From: Alphaproteobacteria bacterium
GTDB taxonomy: Bacteria > Pseudomonadota > Alphaproteobacteria > Micavibrionales > Micavibrionaceae
Direction: 5' to 3'
Length of the DNA: 64,000 nucleotides
Assembly (NCBI GenBank): GCA_030427385.1
Contig: JAUHWR010000001.1
Location: 310,001 to 374,000, forward strand
Shown in pieces: positions 36,682-46,427 of this stretch. A program made the translations under genes and the position numbers. How positions within the stretch are numbered: the first letter of the stretch is position 1; each line of letters begins with the position of its first letter. Below the pieces are notes generated by a model. The model was not told the DNA's origin. It did not search any database and was given only the letters and a program-made list of their open reading frames with translations.

Positions 36682-38631
36682 TTACGCAGACTTTTTCTTT
36701 TCATCGGCGCTGTTATCTTCATCATCTACCTCTGTAAAGTCGGCATCAACGATGTCTTCAGGTGACGCATCCTGATCATCCGTATCATCTGGTGATACAT
36801 CGGATGTCTCAGAGGCTTGCGCTTCTTGAGATTTGCGATAAACAGCTTCACCAATTTTCATAGAGGCTTGCATTAGGGCCGTAGTTTTCTCTTTGATCTC
36901 GGCTGGATCATCTTTTTCCAAGGCCTGTTTTAGCTCTTCGATGGCGGCGGTTGTCGCATCTTTATCTTCATCGCTGACATCATTACCGACTTCTTCTAAA
37001 GATTTTTCGGTTTGATGAATCATGGTCTCTGCCTGATTTTTAGCTTCGACAGTTTCTTTGCGTTTTTTATCGGAATCGGCATTTTCTTCCGCGTCTTTGA
37101 CCATTTTTTCAATATCGCTATCGCTTAGTCCGCCAGACGCTTGGATACGGATTTGTTGTTCCTTACCTGTTGCTTTATCCTTGGCGGAAACGTTCACAAT
37201 ACCGTTTGCATCAATGTCAAATGTGACCTCGATTTGCGGCATGCCGCGCGGCGCGGGGGGGATGCCAACCAAGTCAAACTGTCCCAGCATTTTGTTGTCT
37301 GCCGCCATTTCACGCTCACCCTGGGCGACGCGAATGGTCACAGCATTTTGATTATCTTCTGCTGTGGAGAATGTTTGCGATTTCTTGGTAGGGATAGTGG
37401 TATTGCGGTCAATCAAACGTGTAAATACGCCGCCCAATGTTTCAATCCCCAAAGATAGAGGTGTCACATCAAGAAGAAGAACGTCTTTCACGTCGCCTTG
37501 TAGCACGCCCGCCTGAATAGCCGCGCCATTGGCAACAACTTCGTCAGGATTCACGCCTTTATGAGGCTCTTTACCGAAATATTCTTTAACCGTTTCCAAA
37601 ACTTTTGGCATACGTGTCATGCCGCCGACCATTACGATATCGTCAATATCACCCGGTTTTAGTCCGGCATCTTTCAATGCGGCCTTTACCGGATCAATGG
37701 AGCGTTTGATTAGATCTTCCACTAGGCTTTCCAGCTTGGCGCGAGAAAGTTTGATGTTCAAGTGTTTCGGACCTGAAGAATCTGCGGTAATGAATGGCAG
37801 GTTGACTTCGGTGCTTTGTGAAGAAGATAGCTCTATCTTTGCTTTTTCGGCGGCTTCTTTCAGACGTTGCAACGCAACTTTGTCTTTACGCAGGTCAATT
37901 CCTTGCTCTTTTTTAAACTCGTCCGCAAGGAAATCAATGATGCGGTGATCGAAATCTTCGCCGCCGAGGAATGTATCCCCGTTGGTTGATTTCACTTCGA
38001 ATACGCCGTCGCTGATTTCGAGGATGGAGATATCAAATGTACCGCCCCCAAGGTCATAAACTGCGATTGTTGAATCTTTTTCTTTATCCAAGCCGTAAGA
38101 TAAGGCAGCGGCTGTTGGCTCGTTAATAATACGAAGCACTTCAAGGCCTGCAATTTTACCGGCATCTTTTGTGGCTTGGCGTTGTGCGTCATCAAAATAA
38201 GCAGGGACGGTGATAACCGCCTGTGAGACTGTTTGTCCCAAAAAGCTTTCGGCGGTTTCTTTCATTTTTTGAAGAACCATTGCCGCAATTTGTGACGGGG
38301 CGTATTTTTCGCCTTCGACTTCAACCCACGCATCATTATTATCGCCTTTAACGATATAGAACGGCGCGGTTTCCATCATTTTTTTAACTTCGGCATCATC
38401 AAAAGAACGCCCGATAAGACGTTTAATGGCATAAAGTGTTGCGGCAGGATTAGTTACAGCCTGACGTTTTGCGGCAGCACCGACGAGGCGCTCGCCATCT
38501 TTTGTAAATCCGATCATGGATGGGGTTGTTCTGGCACCTTCGGAATTTTCAATTACGCGGGGATCTGATCCCTCCATAACCGCAACACATGAATTGGTTG
38601 TTCCAAGGTCAATACCAATGACTTTACTCAT
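36682..38631 (-). CDS. dnaK: Chaperone protein DnaK (Hsp70)
   Basis: This is the main Hsp70. The ATPase domain starts [17 protein letters not shown] and includes [14 protein letters not shown] and [13 protein letters not shown]. The linker [16 protein letters not shown] precedes the substrate-binding domain. The lid ends in an acidic [16 protein letters not shown] tail. The full length of 649 residues is present. GAAGGAG lies seven bases upstream of the ATG. Confidence 0.97.
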   Translation of the reverse strand: MSKVIGIDLGTTNSCVAVMEGSDPRVIENSEGARTTPSMIGFTKDGERLVGAAAKRQAVTNPAATLYAIKRLIGRSFDDAEVKKMMETAPFYIVKGDNNDAWVEVEGEKYAPSQIAAMVLQKMKETAESFLGQTVSQAVITVPAYFDDAQRQATKDAGKIAGLEVLRIINEPTAAALSYGLDKEKDSTIAVYDLGGGTFDISILEISDGVFEVKSTNGDTFLGGEDFDHRIIDFLADEFKKEQGIDLRKDKVALQRLKEAAEKAKIELSSSQSTEVNLPFITADSSGPKHLNIKLSRAKLESLVEDLIKRSIDPVKAALKDAGLKPGDIDDIVMVGGMTRMPKVLETVKEYFGKEPHKGVNPDEVVANGAAIQAGVLQGDVKDVLLLDVTPLSLGIETLGGVFTRLIDRNTTIPTKKSQTFSTAEDNQNAVTIRVAQGEREMAADNKMLGQFDLVGIPPAPRGMPQIEVTFDIDANGIVNVSAKDKATGKEQQIRIQASGGLSDSDIEKMVKDAEENADSDKKRKETVEAKNQAETMIHQTEKSLEEVGNDVSDEDKDATTAAIEELKQALEKDDPAEIKEKTTALMQASMKIGEAVYRKSQEAQASETSDVSPDDTDDQDASPEDIVDADFTEVDDEDNSADEKKKSA

Positions 38632-38692
38632 ATTTTTACTCCTTCATTAAGCAAGTTAGCTGCATAGCCCGTAATGGCACTATACAAATTAA

Positions 38693-38698
38693 ATTATA
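38693..38698 (-). promoter_or_regulatory. Candidate -10 element upstream of dnaK
   Basis: The minus strand reads TATAAT 62 bases before the dnaK ATG. The nearest TTGAAC lies 21 bases further upstream, too far for a good -35. I did not find a convincing heat-shock sigma-32 promoter in this gap, so this is tentative. Confidence 0.3.
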
Positions 38699-38830
38699 TA
38701 AGATCTCTTACGACCCTATGTTCAAACTAAAAAAAATAGTTATAGAACACGAGCGGCGTCGCGTGAAGCCCTATAGATTAAATATATATAATTTTGTGGA
38801 TAGAATGCAAGGAGTGGATGATTTTTTTTA

Positions 38831-39244
38831 CTAAGCGGCCATAGACATGCCGGGCATGGGTTGTGACCATAGGCGCGGATCCGGTTGCAGAACAGGCATT
38901 TTGGGAATGTTATTCCCATAGCGGTCTTGAACAAACTCATCATAGAACTCAACCGCATCGCATCCGTAATCGATGATCATTTCAATGCAATCCAAACCTG
39001 TGGCCGCGCCAAAAAGAGCGCCAAGCCCATCACTCATCATTTCATCAGCTATGGGATTGTCATCACGAGGCATAGATTTAGAAAAAGAGGTTGTGCGCTC
39101 AGAAAAAGAAAGGGCAGGGGCATGATTAGTATTTGCAACAGAATTTGCCAGAACAATCGTTTTTTTCGAAACTTCACCCTCACACACAAATCTGTTGTCC
39201 GCGATATTAAGTTCTGAATTTCTGTTGTAAGTATCTGTAATCAT
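38831..39244 (-). CDS. Hypothetical protein
   Basis: The 137-residue soluble protein is not recognised. Its N-terminal half is polar and looks disordered (TNHAPALSFSERTTSFSKSMPRDD). The C-terminal half has GLGALFGAATGLDCIEMIIDYGCDAVEFYDEFV and a proline/methionine-rich end. No signal peptide is evident. It lies between dnaK and the methyltransferase gene, both of the same strand, with gaps of 100 to 200 bases. Confidence 0.55.
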   Translation of the reverse strand: MITDTYNRNSELNIADNRFVCEGEVSKKTIVLANSVANTNHAPALSFSERTTSFSKSMPRDDNPIADEMMSDGLGALFGAATGLDCIEMIIDYGCDAVEFYDEFVQDRYGNNIPKMPVLQPDPRLWSQPMPGMSMAA

Positions 39245-39345
39245 GCTGTTCCCCTGTCCTATATACAGACTATAAGAAGGGGGTGAAGCGGCGCTTAATA
39301 TTACATAAAATTCGAACTAAAAGTCAGGCGGGGGTATATATTTAT

Positions 39346-39861
39346 TTAAAGCCAGCGGCCTGTTTTATTATGATAATCTTCATAAGTTTCGCCGTATTCT
39401 TCTAAAAACATGTCTTCTCTGGGTTTGATCACATTCTTATTTAACAGTTTGACCAGCGGGATCAGGAATATAAATCCCCACATATTATTTAGAAAAATAA
39501 ACAATGTTAAATACAGCATGATGGCGCTGATGAAAATCGGGTTGCGTGAATAATGATAGGGGCCGAATACAATGAGGCTTTGTGTTTCCATGGCAAGTGG
39601 TGACCATTCTTCACCATTAAGGCGAATATGCTTAATGGCCCATCTGAAAACCATTAGAGACAGTAGCAATAAAGCAATGCCGCCATAAAGGCTGATAAAC
39701 CAGGGTAATACGTCCAGTTCAATAAATACATTCATAATCAAACTAAGAAAAATGCAAATCCCGAAGGGAACATAAGGTTCGCGTAAATAATAAGAGATGA
39801 CTTCACCTGACTTATTTTTGATTTGCTCTTTTTTACGCTTGATATCTTTGTCTTTGCTCAT
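39346..39861 (-). CDS. Isoprenylcysteine methyltransferase-like membrane protein
   Basis: The protein of about 171 residues has four to five hydrophobic helices and the ICMT/PEMT signature FGPYHYSRNPIFISAIMLYL, followed by REDMFLEEYGETYEDYHNKTGRWL. It probably methylates a membrane-associated small molecule or lipid. The start at 39861 (MSKDKDIKRKK) is chosen over the frame's opening at 39912, which lacks a ribosome site. Confidence 0.82.
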   Translation of the reverse strand: MSKDKDIKRKKEQIKNKSGEVISYYLREPYVPFGICIFLSLIMNVFIELDVLPWFISLYGGIALLLLSLMVFRWAIKHIRLNGEEWSPLAMETQSLIVFGPYHYSRNPIFISAIMLYLTLFIFLNNMWGFIFLIPLVKLLNKNVIKPREDMFLEEYGETYEDYHNKTGRWL

Positions 39862-39926
39862 TTTTTGAATTATAGTTTTGTTCTGGCCGTTAGTAAAATA
39901 ACATTTTAACAATTATGAGGTTTATC

Positions 39927-40634
39927 ATGCGCATTCTCTTTTTTATTACTTTTTTTTCGCTTATCTCGGTTTCCGCATTTGCGCAGTCTTTGGCACAACT
40001 TCCAAATGGGGCAACATTGCTTAACATCTCGGCGACAGAGAATATAGAGGTGGATCAGGACACTTTGATTGCCAATTTAAGAGTGGAAAAGCAATTATCC
40101 GACCCGAAGGAATTACAGCAAGAGATTAACATGATGATGAAACAAGCCGTTGAGGAAGCCAAGAAGATTGAGGGGCTGACAATTACAACCGAGCAATATT
40201 ATGTCCATCAATATCAGCGTGATAATAAACAATTATGGCAGGGCAATCAGGGATTAAGTATAAAAAGTCAAAAAGCGGATGATGTTCTTGAACTTTCGGG
40301 ACGCCTACAGGATATGGGATTTTTGATGAATGGTCTGAATTATCAGCTTTCGCCAGAAAAGTATGAGGAAATTCGTGAAAGTTTATTAGAAGGCTCCATT
40401 AAAAAATTGATGGCACGCGCCAAACGTGTCGGAAGCGCGATTGATAAGCCGAATGTTGATTTGTGGGAGTTGAATGTCGATGCCGCCCCAACGCCAAATT
40501 ATCCGCAACCAGTGATGATGGCGCGCGGTATGGCGATGGAATCAATGGGTAAATCCGCTATGGCGCCCCCCGTCGCAGAAGCAGGAAAAAGCACGGTTTC
40601 CATGAGCGTTTCTGCGAAAATGATCTTAAAATGA
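39927..40634 (+). CDS. SIMPL (DUF541) domain periplasmic protein
   Basis: The signal peptide MRILFFITFFSLISVSAFA is followed by a SIMPL domain: LNISATENIEVDQDTLIANLRVEK with the typical later strand pattern. The ending KSTVSMSVSAKMIL completes the fold. The start at 39927 is preceded by GAGG; an ATG at 39915 is too close to it to be preferred. The function of bacterial SIMPL proteins is poorly defined; some bind stress-related partners. Confidence 0.83.
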   Translation: MRILFFITFFSLISVSAFAQSLAQLPNGATLLNISATENIEVDQDTLIANLRVEKQLSDPKELQQEINMMMKQAVEEAKKIEGLTITTEQYYVHQYQRDNKQLWQGNQGLSIKSQKADDVLELSGRLQDMGFLMNGLNYQLSPEKYEEIRESLLEGSIKKLMARAKRVGSAIDKPNVDLWELNVDAAPTPNYPQPVMMARGMAMESMGKSAMAPPVAEAGKSTVSMSVSAKMILK

Positions 40635-40637
40635 ATA

Positions 40638-41015
40638 TTAAAGCGGCAGGAGGAGGGCGGCAATGCGGCGGCCCTCTGCCATGAGTACATTATATGTGCG
40701 GCATGCGGCGCCGCTATCCATACATTCAATTTTTATGTGATTGGCGCGTAGCTCTTTTAACAAATTTTGCGGTAGGAATATACCTGTCTCTCCCGTTCCT
40801 AATAGATAGACATCATATTGTTTTGCTTCATCAAATAGAGCGGAGAAATCTTCTATTCTTAGGTCATTGACATGGAGCTTATGACACCATGGTGATGTTT
40901 TTTCAGGTGTGACACAGATGGCTTGTCCATATTTTTCATCATTAACACGAAAGCCGGACGTGCCGTAGCTTTGAATAATCTGGCGACCTTCAGGGATGAG
41001 CGGGGTAACGTCCAT
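40638..41015 (-). CDS. Mth938-like domain protein
   Basis: The 125-residue protein belongs to the Mth938/NDUFAF3 group. The sequence VYLLGTGETGIFLPQNLLKELRANHIKIECMDSGAACRTYNVLMAEGRRIAALLLP is mostly family-typical, notably GAACRTYNVL. In alphaproteobacteria it often follows secF, as here with five bases between. The mitochondrial relative helps assemble complex I; the bacterial role is not established. Confidence 0.85.
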   Translation of the reverse strand: MDVTPLIPEGRQIIQSYGTSGFRVNDEKYGQAICVTPEKTSPWCHKLHVNDLRIEDFSALFDEAKQYDVYLLGTGETGIFLPQNLLKELRANHIKIECMDSGAACRTYNVLMAEGRRIAALLLPL

Positions 41016-41020
41016 AAGTT

Positions 41021-41965
41021 TTAGGAGGTTAGTTTTTCGGCGTCCGGATGATCGGAGGCACTATCTGCGTGGCGGTCAACGCCAATTGTGTGTAGGAGGG
41101 GCGCGGCAACAAAGATCGATGAATATGTCCCGATAAAAATACCGAACAGCAACGCATCCACAAAGCCCTGTATCACTTCCCCGCCCATAAACCATAGTGC
41201 CAATAAAGCAAGCATGGTCGTGAAGGAGGTCATGATTGTACGGGATAATGTTTGGTTAATGGCGCCGTTAAACAAATCACCAAGGGGCATTTTTTTAAAT
41301 TTACGCAAATTTTCACGAATGCGGTCAAATACAACCACGGTATCATTAATGGAATAGCCAGCAACCAGAAGAACGGCAGCAACAGTAGATAAATTAAATT
41401 CCATTTGCGTTAAGGCAAAGAAGCCAATAGTCGCGATGGCATCATGGGCGAGCGCCAAAATACCGGCAAGCCCAAATCTCCATTCAAAGCGCAGCGCAAT
41501 ATAGCCCATAATACCCATCAGGGAGAATAAAATGGCGTATAATCCCTGTTTCTTTAGCTCTTCACCGACTTGTGGGCCGACATATTCAACGCGGCGATAA
41601 TCAATATTTTGATAAGTTTCTTCCAAGGATGCGCGAATTGTTTTAATCGCGGCCTGTTGTACTTCTTCGCCGCCCGGTTGTTCCGGCATCCGGATTAGCA
41701 GGTCATTGGGGGCCCCAAACTCTTGAATGGAAATACCGCCAAGATCAAGGGTGTTTAGGTTTTCACGTAAGACAGATAAGTCAGCTTCGGTTTCCAGACG
41801 AATTTCAATCAATGTGCCGCCCGTAAAATCAATACCGAAATTCAAGCCCTTTGTTGCTGTTAAGCCCAAAGATCCTATAATTAGAATCGCAGAAAAGATA
41901 AAGGCGATATAGCGCAAGCCGATAAAATTAATAGCGCTTTCGAGAGTTTCTGTTTTTTTGCTCAT
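41021..41965 (-). CDS. secF: Protein translocase subunit SecF
   Basis: SecF works with SecD to complete protein export using the proton gradient. It has six hydrophobic helices and the family motifs GIDFTGGTLIEIR, GYSINDTVVVFDRIRENLRK and LSRTIMTSFTTML. The 314-residue length is normal. It follows secD after two bases. Confidence 0.96.
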   Translation of the reverse strand: MSKKTETLESAINFIGLRYIAFIFSAILIIGSLGLTATKGLNFGIDFTGGTLIEIRLETEADLSVLRENLNTLDLGGISIQEFGAPNDLLIRMPEQPGGEEVQQAAIKTIRASLEETYQNIDYRRVEYVGPQVGEELKKQGLYAILFSLMGIMGYIALRFEWRFGLAGILALAHDAIATIGFFALTQMEFNLSTVAAVLLVAGYSINDTVVVFDRIRENLRKFKKMPLGDLFNGAINQTLSRTIMTSFTTMLALLALWFMGGEVIQGFVDALLFGIFIGTYSSIFVAAPLLHTIGVDRHADSASDHPDAEKLTS

Positions 41966-41967
41966 GA

Positions 41968-43512
41968 TTATATTTTCAATTCTGTTGGTTTTTTATATCT
42001 CATCCATAAGACAATAATTAGACGTGTCACCATGATCGCTGTGAAGAGGGAGGTCATGACACCAAGTCCGAGCGTGACGGCAAAGCCCTTCACAGGGCCG
42101 GTTCCAAATGAATATAAAATTGCCGCGGCAATTAAGGTTGTCAGATTGGAATCTATGATTGTCGAAAATGCTTTCGAGTAACCCGCATCGACCGCCGCCA
42201 TGGGGGAGCGCCCTAATTTAAGTTCTTCCTTTATGCGTTCAAAAATAAGCACATTCGCATCAACGGCCATACCAATGGTCAGGACAATACCTGCAATCCC
42301 AGGTAAGGTTAATGTTGCCTGCAGCATCGAAAGCAGTGCGAAAAGAAGCGCCACATTTACAAATAAAGCAATATCGGCATATAGCCCAAATAAGCGATAG
42401 CGTCCAAGCATGAAAAGCAAGACAAGAAGCATTGCGAAAAAGCTTGCTTCTTTGCCGGATTCAATTGAGTCAGCGCCAAGGGAGGGGCCAACAGAGCGTT
42501 CCTCAACAAACTTTAATTCAGCGGGTAGCGCGCCGGCGCGTAATAATAAGGCAAGATCATTGGCGGAGCCAATGTCAAAGCTGCCTGAAATTTGGGCTTG
42601 CCCTGCACAGATCGCGCCGCGGAAAACGGGAGCGGAGATAATTTCCTTATCCAAAACAATAGCAAAACGTTTGCCTATATTTTCAGAAGAAACCTTACAG
42701 AATTTCTTGGCTCCGATTGAATTTAGTTGAAAATTCACAACCGGCTGGGAGTTTTGATCAAAGCCGGTTTGGGCATTTGTCAGCATCTCCCCGGTAATAT
42801 CAGGTGTCGCTTTAATACTCAGCGGCATGCCGCCTTCGCTTTCCGCCATGGGATAAGTCAGGGTGTTCAGGCTGCTGCCGCCTGTTTCTGAGACAAGGTG
42901 AAAGCTCATTTTAGCAGTTGATCCGATCAAATCCTTTAGACGTTGGGTATCGGAAATGCCCGGAAATTGAATTAAAATACGGCTATCGCCCTGTCTTTGA
43001 ATGACCGGCTCTTTTGTACCGGTTTCATCGATGCGGCGGCGAACGATTTCAATAGATTGGTCAATGACTTTACTTTTGATATCTTCTAGTGCTTCCGGCG
43101 TATAGGAGACGGATAAGATTGTCTCATTCTGTGTTACATCCAAACCATCTTCGGCGCGGCGTATTTTAGTGATCGCCGTTTCAACTTTCGAGGGATCTTC
43201 AATGCGTATGGTTAATGTGTTCTGGCTTTCTTTGATGCGTCCGTCACGACGAATATCATTTTCTTTTAGAATGACTTCAATGGCATCGCGCAGGCTATCA
43301 ATACGTTCCTCAATCACTGTTGAGATTTCTGGTTCAACCAACAGGTGCGCGCCGCCTTGTAAATCAAGCCCCAAATTAATGGTTTGGGATGGCACCCAAG
43401 AGGGCAGAGCATTGCGTGTTTCAGGCGATAAAAGATTTGGCGCGCTATAGACAAAGCCTAAAATGCATACCAATATAATTGCAAAAATTTTCCAGGTCGG
43501 GATATTAATCAT
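41968..43512 (-). CDS. secD: Protein translocase subunit SecD
   Basis: SecD has a large periplasmic P1 domain between its first two helices. Family motifs seen are GLDLQGGAHLLVEP, the GMAVDANVLIFERIKEELK motif in helix 4-5, and AFSTIIDSNLTTLIAA. The 514-residue length is normal. yajC, often upstream of secD, is absent here. The ATG lies directly after the T run of a terminator-like hairpin that contains its best ribosome site. Confidence 0.96.
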   Translation of the reverse strand: MINIPTWKIFAIILVCILGFVYSAPNLLSPETRNALPSWVPSQTINLGLDLQGGAHLLVEPEISTVIEERIDSLRDAIEVILKENDIRRDGRIKESQNTLTIRIEDPSKVETAITKIRRAEDGLDVTQNETILSVSYTPEALEDIKSKVIDQSIEIVRRRIDETGTKEPVIQRQGDSRILIQFPGISDTQRLKDLIGSTAKMSFHLVSETGGSSLNTLTYPMAESEGGMPLSIKATPDITGEMLTNAQTGFDQNSQPVVNFQLNSIGAKKFCKVSSENIGKRFAIVLDKEIISAPVFRGAICAGQAQISGSFDIGSANDLALLLRAGALPAELKFVEERSVGPSLGADSIESGKEASFFAMLLVLLFMLGRYRLFGLYADIALFVNVALLFALLSMLQATLTLPGIAGIVLTIGMAVDANVLIFERIKEELKLGRSPMAAVDAGYSKAFSTIIDSNLTTLIAAAILYSFGTGPVKGFAVTLGLGVMTSLFTAIMVTRLIIVLWMRYKKPTELKI

Positions 43513-43518
43513 AAAAAA

Positions 43519-43539
43519 ACAGCCTTTTAATAAGGCTGT
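43519..43539 (-). terminator. Terminator-like hairpin abutting the secD start codon
   Basis: On the minus strand ACAGCCTT and AAGGCTGT form an 8-bp stem with a 5-base loop, followed by seven T and then the secD ATG with no gap. It looks like an intrinsic terminator for the upstream 810-residue gene. AAGG, the only plausible Shine-Dalgarno of secD, is inside the 3' arm, so the fold could also control secD translation. Confidence 0.65.
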
Positions 43540-43578
43540 AATTTGGTCAATTATACCGAAAAGGTCAAGTTGTTTCCG

Positions 43579-46011
43579 TTAGGTGACCCCAAAAGTCTGT
43601 GGAGTTGATGTTGTTGTGGGGCTTGTTTTGTCAGGATCCTCCGGATTGGCTGCCATTTTAGCCAAATCATCGACATGGCGCTGTCTGGCGGCTTGTGATG
43701 CGGCATCATTCGCATTACCAAGTAAGTTATCAACCACCCGCTGGGTGTCAGGCGCATTCGGATCAACCCCCACCATATTCATCAATTCTCCAACTACGCC
43801 GTTTTGAGAAGGTTCCGTTCCGTTTAATTGCCCCTCTGTTTTCAGACTACCATCTGGATTCCATAGCCCGGCACGTTTATTTTCGGCGATTTTGCTATAG
43901 TCCCCCACAACCGGGTAATCAGAGTTAGTTCCATCAAAAATATAGTACTCTGCAATAGAAGCAGCGGTCAATTGTTGTGAAGTCATACTTTCATGGTCAG
44001 CATAACGCCCCATTGAATAAGCCACATCATTTGACATAAAGCCCATAGCGTTTCCTAAAGCTCCCTTTACCCCGCTCAGGTTCGGGTCTTTTGCAAATTT
44101 TGTGTAATTGTTCATTAAAGAAAGATAACGTTGGAAGGAAGCTTCATCATTCACTTTTTCTGCCATACTTAGAGCGCCGTATATCCCCCCCTGAACCATC
44201 ATCATTTGCATGCGGGGCATATTACTGTTTATGGCATAAAAACGCCCAGCTTCTTCGTTAATAGTTTCAACGGCGGTAATTCTGCCCAAATCATAAATAT
44301 CAAGCTCATTCCCTTCCGCCAAAGATTTTTCAACAACATCACCGATAATACTCTGATCAGTTAATACAGTTTTGACAGCCTTGCTATTTGCATAATCAAC
44401 AAAGCTCTTTGCGCCATTTTTTAAAGTATCTATGGGTTCGGCTTCGCTATCTCCAAGCTTATCAGCATTAGTAATTGTATTGGCAATGACAGTGTCAATA
44501 ACGCCTGATAATTCTGGATTACGATCTATAGCCGTCTGAAGAGTGGTTTTGAATTCTGTAATTTCGGCGGGGGTCGCTTCTCCCGCTTCCATTAAGCTTT
44601 CCACCTTTTCCATTAAAGGGACGGCGGCGATAACATCAACCATGCCGATGTCGCTTAAATTTTGGCCAGACTGAATTTGGCTGGCCAAATTGTCAATGGC
44701 TGTTTGGGCGATATCAGATTGCAATATTGTTACGGATAATTCCGGGTTATTTGCAATGCTTTGAATAAGTTTTGTGTTTTTACCTATTTGATCATCTAAA
44801 TCGGTGACATCGATTCCGGAAGAATGCGGGTTAATTTTATCAAACACAGTAACGATATCTTCTAAGGCATTGTGATCATGAATAGTTGCCAATAATGCAT
44901 CTCGTTGTTGAGAAGATACACCGGCCTGATCCAATGTCGTGGCTATAAGTACTTCAGGTGTTGCATTTTCCTTCACGCTTTCTTGCGTGATGGTTTGCAA
45001 ATCATTTAACGTTAATGTCGCTCCAGCCTCTTGAGATTTATCTATAATTGAATCAATAACAGATGGCGTCGTTAACAAAGCCATTGCTGTTTTTGATCCT
45101 GCGTAATCTGCAAAAGAATTAGAGGAGGTTGCAATAACATCAAAAATATTAGCTTGATTCCCTGCAGGCCCTGATGCTTCTGCTACCGTATTCATAATGG
45201 CATTATTAATTATACTTGCAAGCTCAGGCCTGTTTTCCAATGCTGTATTAAGAGTCGTTTCAAAATGGCGCACCTCATCCTTAGATGCCCCGCCAATGAT
45301 CATAAAATTAGTAGCTTTATCTTGAAGTGGCATAGCCTGAAAGGCATCAAGTATTCCTTGTTTTTCAAGGTTGCCATGTTCAGCCACATTGGTCATAGCT
45401 ATACTGGTCAAATGATCGAATGCATCTGTTCGCGCAAACTGAAAAAAAGCATCCGGGCTTTCGGCCATAGATTTTAATAAGGGGGCATTAGCTTCAATTT
45501 GACCATTTATGGCGGCTAAATTAATATCATTACCTGTGTTTTTTCCTAACGTATCAATCAGAGTGGAAACTTTTTCTTTTACCGCGCCTTCCTGATCAAG
45601 TTTAGTCAGAAATGTATCAATAGTAGCTACATCTACATTCGCTTGTGATAAGATGACGGCCGTGTATGTATTCGGTGATGCAATGCGTTGATACACGCCC
45701 ATAAGCTCTGCTTCGTCACTAGGCTTAACTTTGGCAACGTGCTTAACAAGTTTGTCATACTCAGCTTTATTTTCGGGTTTTTGCATGGCGATAAGATCAT
45801 CGCCCAGTTTGGTTTCAAGATATTCTCCTAAGCCGGTAGCATTATTTTCATGCAAATATTTTTCACCGCTATCAAAGGCTTTTTCTGCAATATCAGAATT
45901 ATCAATCCCAAAAAATCCCCAAAAACCGCTTCTTTCTGCTTCCGGAAAGGCGTCATTAACAAGTTGAGCAAAAGCCTCATCATAAGAAGTATGAATATCT
46001 TTATAGGCCAT
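43579..46011 (-). CDS. 810-residue protein with two tandem repeats, linked to Dot/Icm-like genes
   Basis: This soluble, acidic, helical protein is not recognised. Residues about 113-350 and 351-585 are tandem copies. Matching pairs include TAVILSQANVD with EVLIATTLDQAGV, PLLKSMAESPDAFFQ with KLIQSIANNPELSVT, HFETTLNTALENRPELASII with EFKTTLQTAIDRNPELSGVI, and NSFADYAGSKTAMALLTTPSVID with KSFVDYANSKAVKTVLTDQSIIG. The last 40 residues are polar and rich in S and T. There is no signal peptide or membrane span. It is the last gene of the cluster after icmB, overlapping its neighbour by one base (TAATG). A secreted substrate or an accessory structural protein are both possible. Confidence 0.75.
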   Translation of the reverse strand: MAYKDIHTSYDEAFAQLVNDAFPEAERSGFWGFFGIDNSDIAEKAFDSGEKYLHENNATGLGEYLETKLGDDLIAMQKPENKAEYDKLVKHVAKVKPSDEAELMGVYQRIASPNTYTAVILSQANVDVATIDTFLTKLDQEGAVKEKVSTLIDTLGKNTGNDINLAAINGQIEANAPLLKSMAESPDAFFQFARTDAFDHLTSIAMTNVAEHGNLEKQGILDAFQAMPLQDKATNFMIIGGASKDEVRHFETTLNTALENRPELASIINNAIMNTVAEASGPAGNQANIFDVIATSSNSFADYAGSKTAMALLTTPSVIDSIIDKSQEAGATLTLNDLQTITQESVKENATPEVLIATTLDQAGVSSQQRDALLATIHDHNALEDIVTVFDKINPHSSGIDVTDLDDQIGKNTKLIQSIANNPELSVTILQSDIAQTAIDNLASQIQSGQNLSDIGMVDVIAAVPLMEKVESLMEAGEATPAEITEFKTTLQTAIDRNPELSGVIDTVIANTITNADKLGDSEAEPIDTLKNGAKSFVDYANSKAVKTVLTDQSIIGDVVEKSLAEGNELDIYDLGRITAVETINEEAGRFYAINSNMPRMQMMMVQGGIYGALSMAEKVNDEASFQRYLSLMNNYTKFAKDPNLSGVKGALGNAMGFMSNDVAYSMGRYADHESMTSQQLTAASIAEYYIFDGTNSDYPVVGDYSKIAENKRAGLWNPDGSLKTEGQLNGTEPSQNGVVGELMNMVGVDPNAPDTQRVVDNLLGNANDAASQAARQRHVDDLAKMAANPEDPDKTSPTTTSTPQTFGVT

Positions 46012-46385
46012 TATTTTTTTCCTTTTTTACTTTCCGGTTTTTCCACTTCCTGACGAACAAGGAAGGGAACAATACTCATGTTCTGTACATCGTTATTTTC
46101 TACATGAACGGCCATCAGGCTTTCACATTTCATGAGATCATCTTTTAAATGAGGCTTCATAGTTAGTCCTAAATCAAGTGGGATGCCTCTTTTCCCTAAG
46201 AAATAAATCTTGTCTTCTTCGACATCAAAATCAACCCATTCCAGCCCGTCCGGTATAGCACGATCATGATAGACAATAATCATACCATCTTCATGGACAA
46301 GAAGCGCTAATTTCATAACATCTGAAAGTGTTGTCGGTTTTTTTTCAACATTTTCAATATTTTTAAGGCTTCTGGTGCGTCTCAT
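46011..46385 (-). CDS. Small hypothetical protein in the Dot/Icm-like cluster
   Basis: The 124-residue soluble protein is unrecognised. Its middle (VHEDGMIIVYHDRAIPDGLEWVDFDVEEDKIYFLGKRG) predicts alternating strands, and both ends are basic (lysine-rich C-terminus). It overlaps the 810-residue gene by one base, which suggests coupled synthesis and a chaperone or accessory role. That is inference from context. Confidence 0.6.
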   Translation of the reverse strand: MRRTRSLKNIENVEKKPTTLSDVMKLALLVHEDGMIIVYHDRAIPDGLEWVDFDVEEDKIYFLGKRGIPLDLGLTMKPHLKDDLMKCESLMAVHVENNDVQNMSIVPFLVRQEVEKPESKKGKK

Positions 46386-46427
46386 TCTGTTACATTATAT
46401 AGGATTGCGGGATAAAATTGCAAATTA

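Noticed and set aside
38785-38793. Near DnaA box (TGTGGATAG)
   Set aside because: One mismatch, a single isolated copy, and no AT-rich repeat cluster or dnaA gene beside it; not evidence of an origin.
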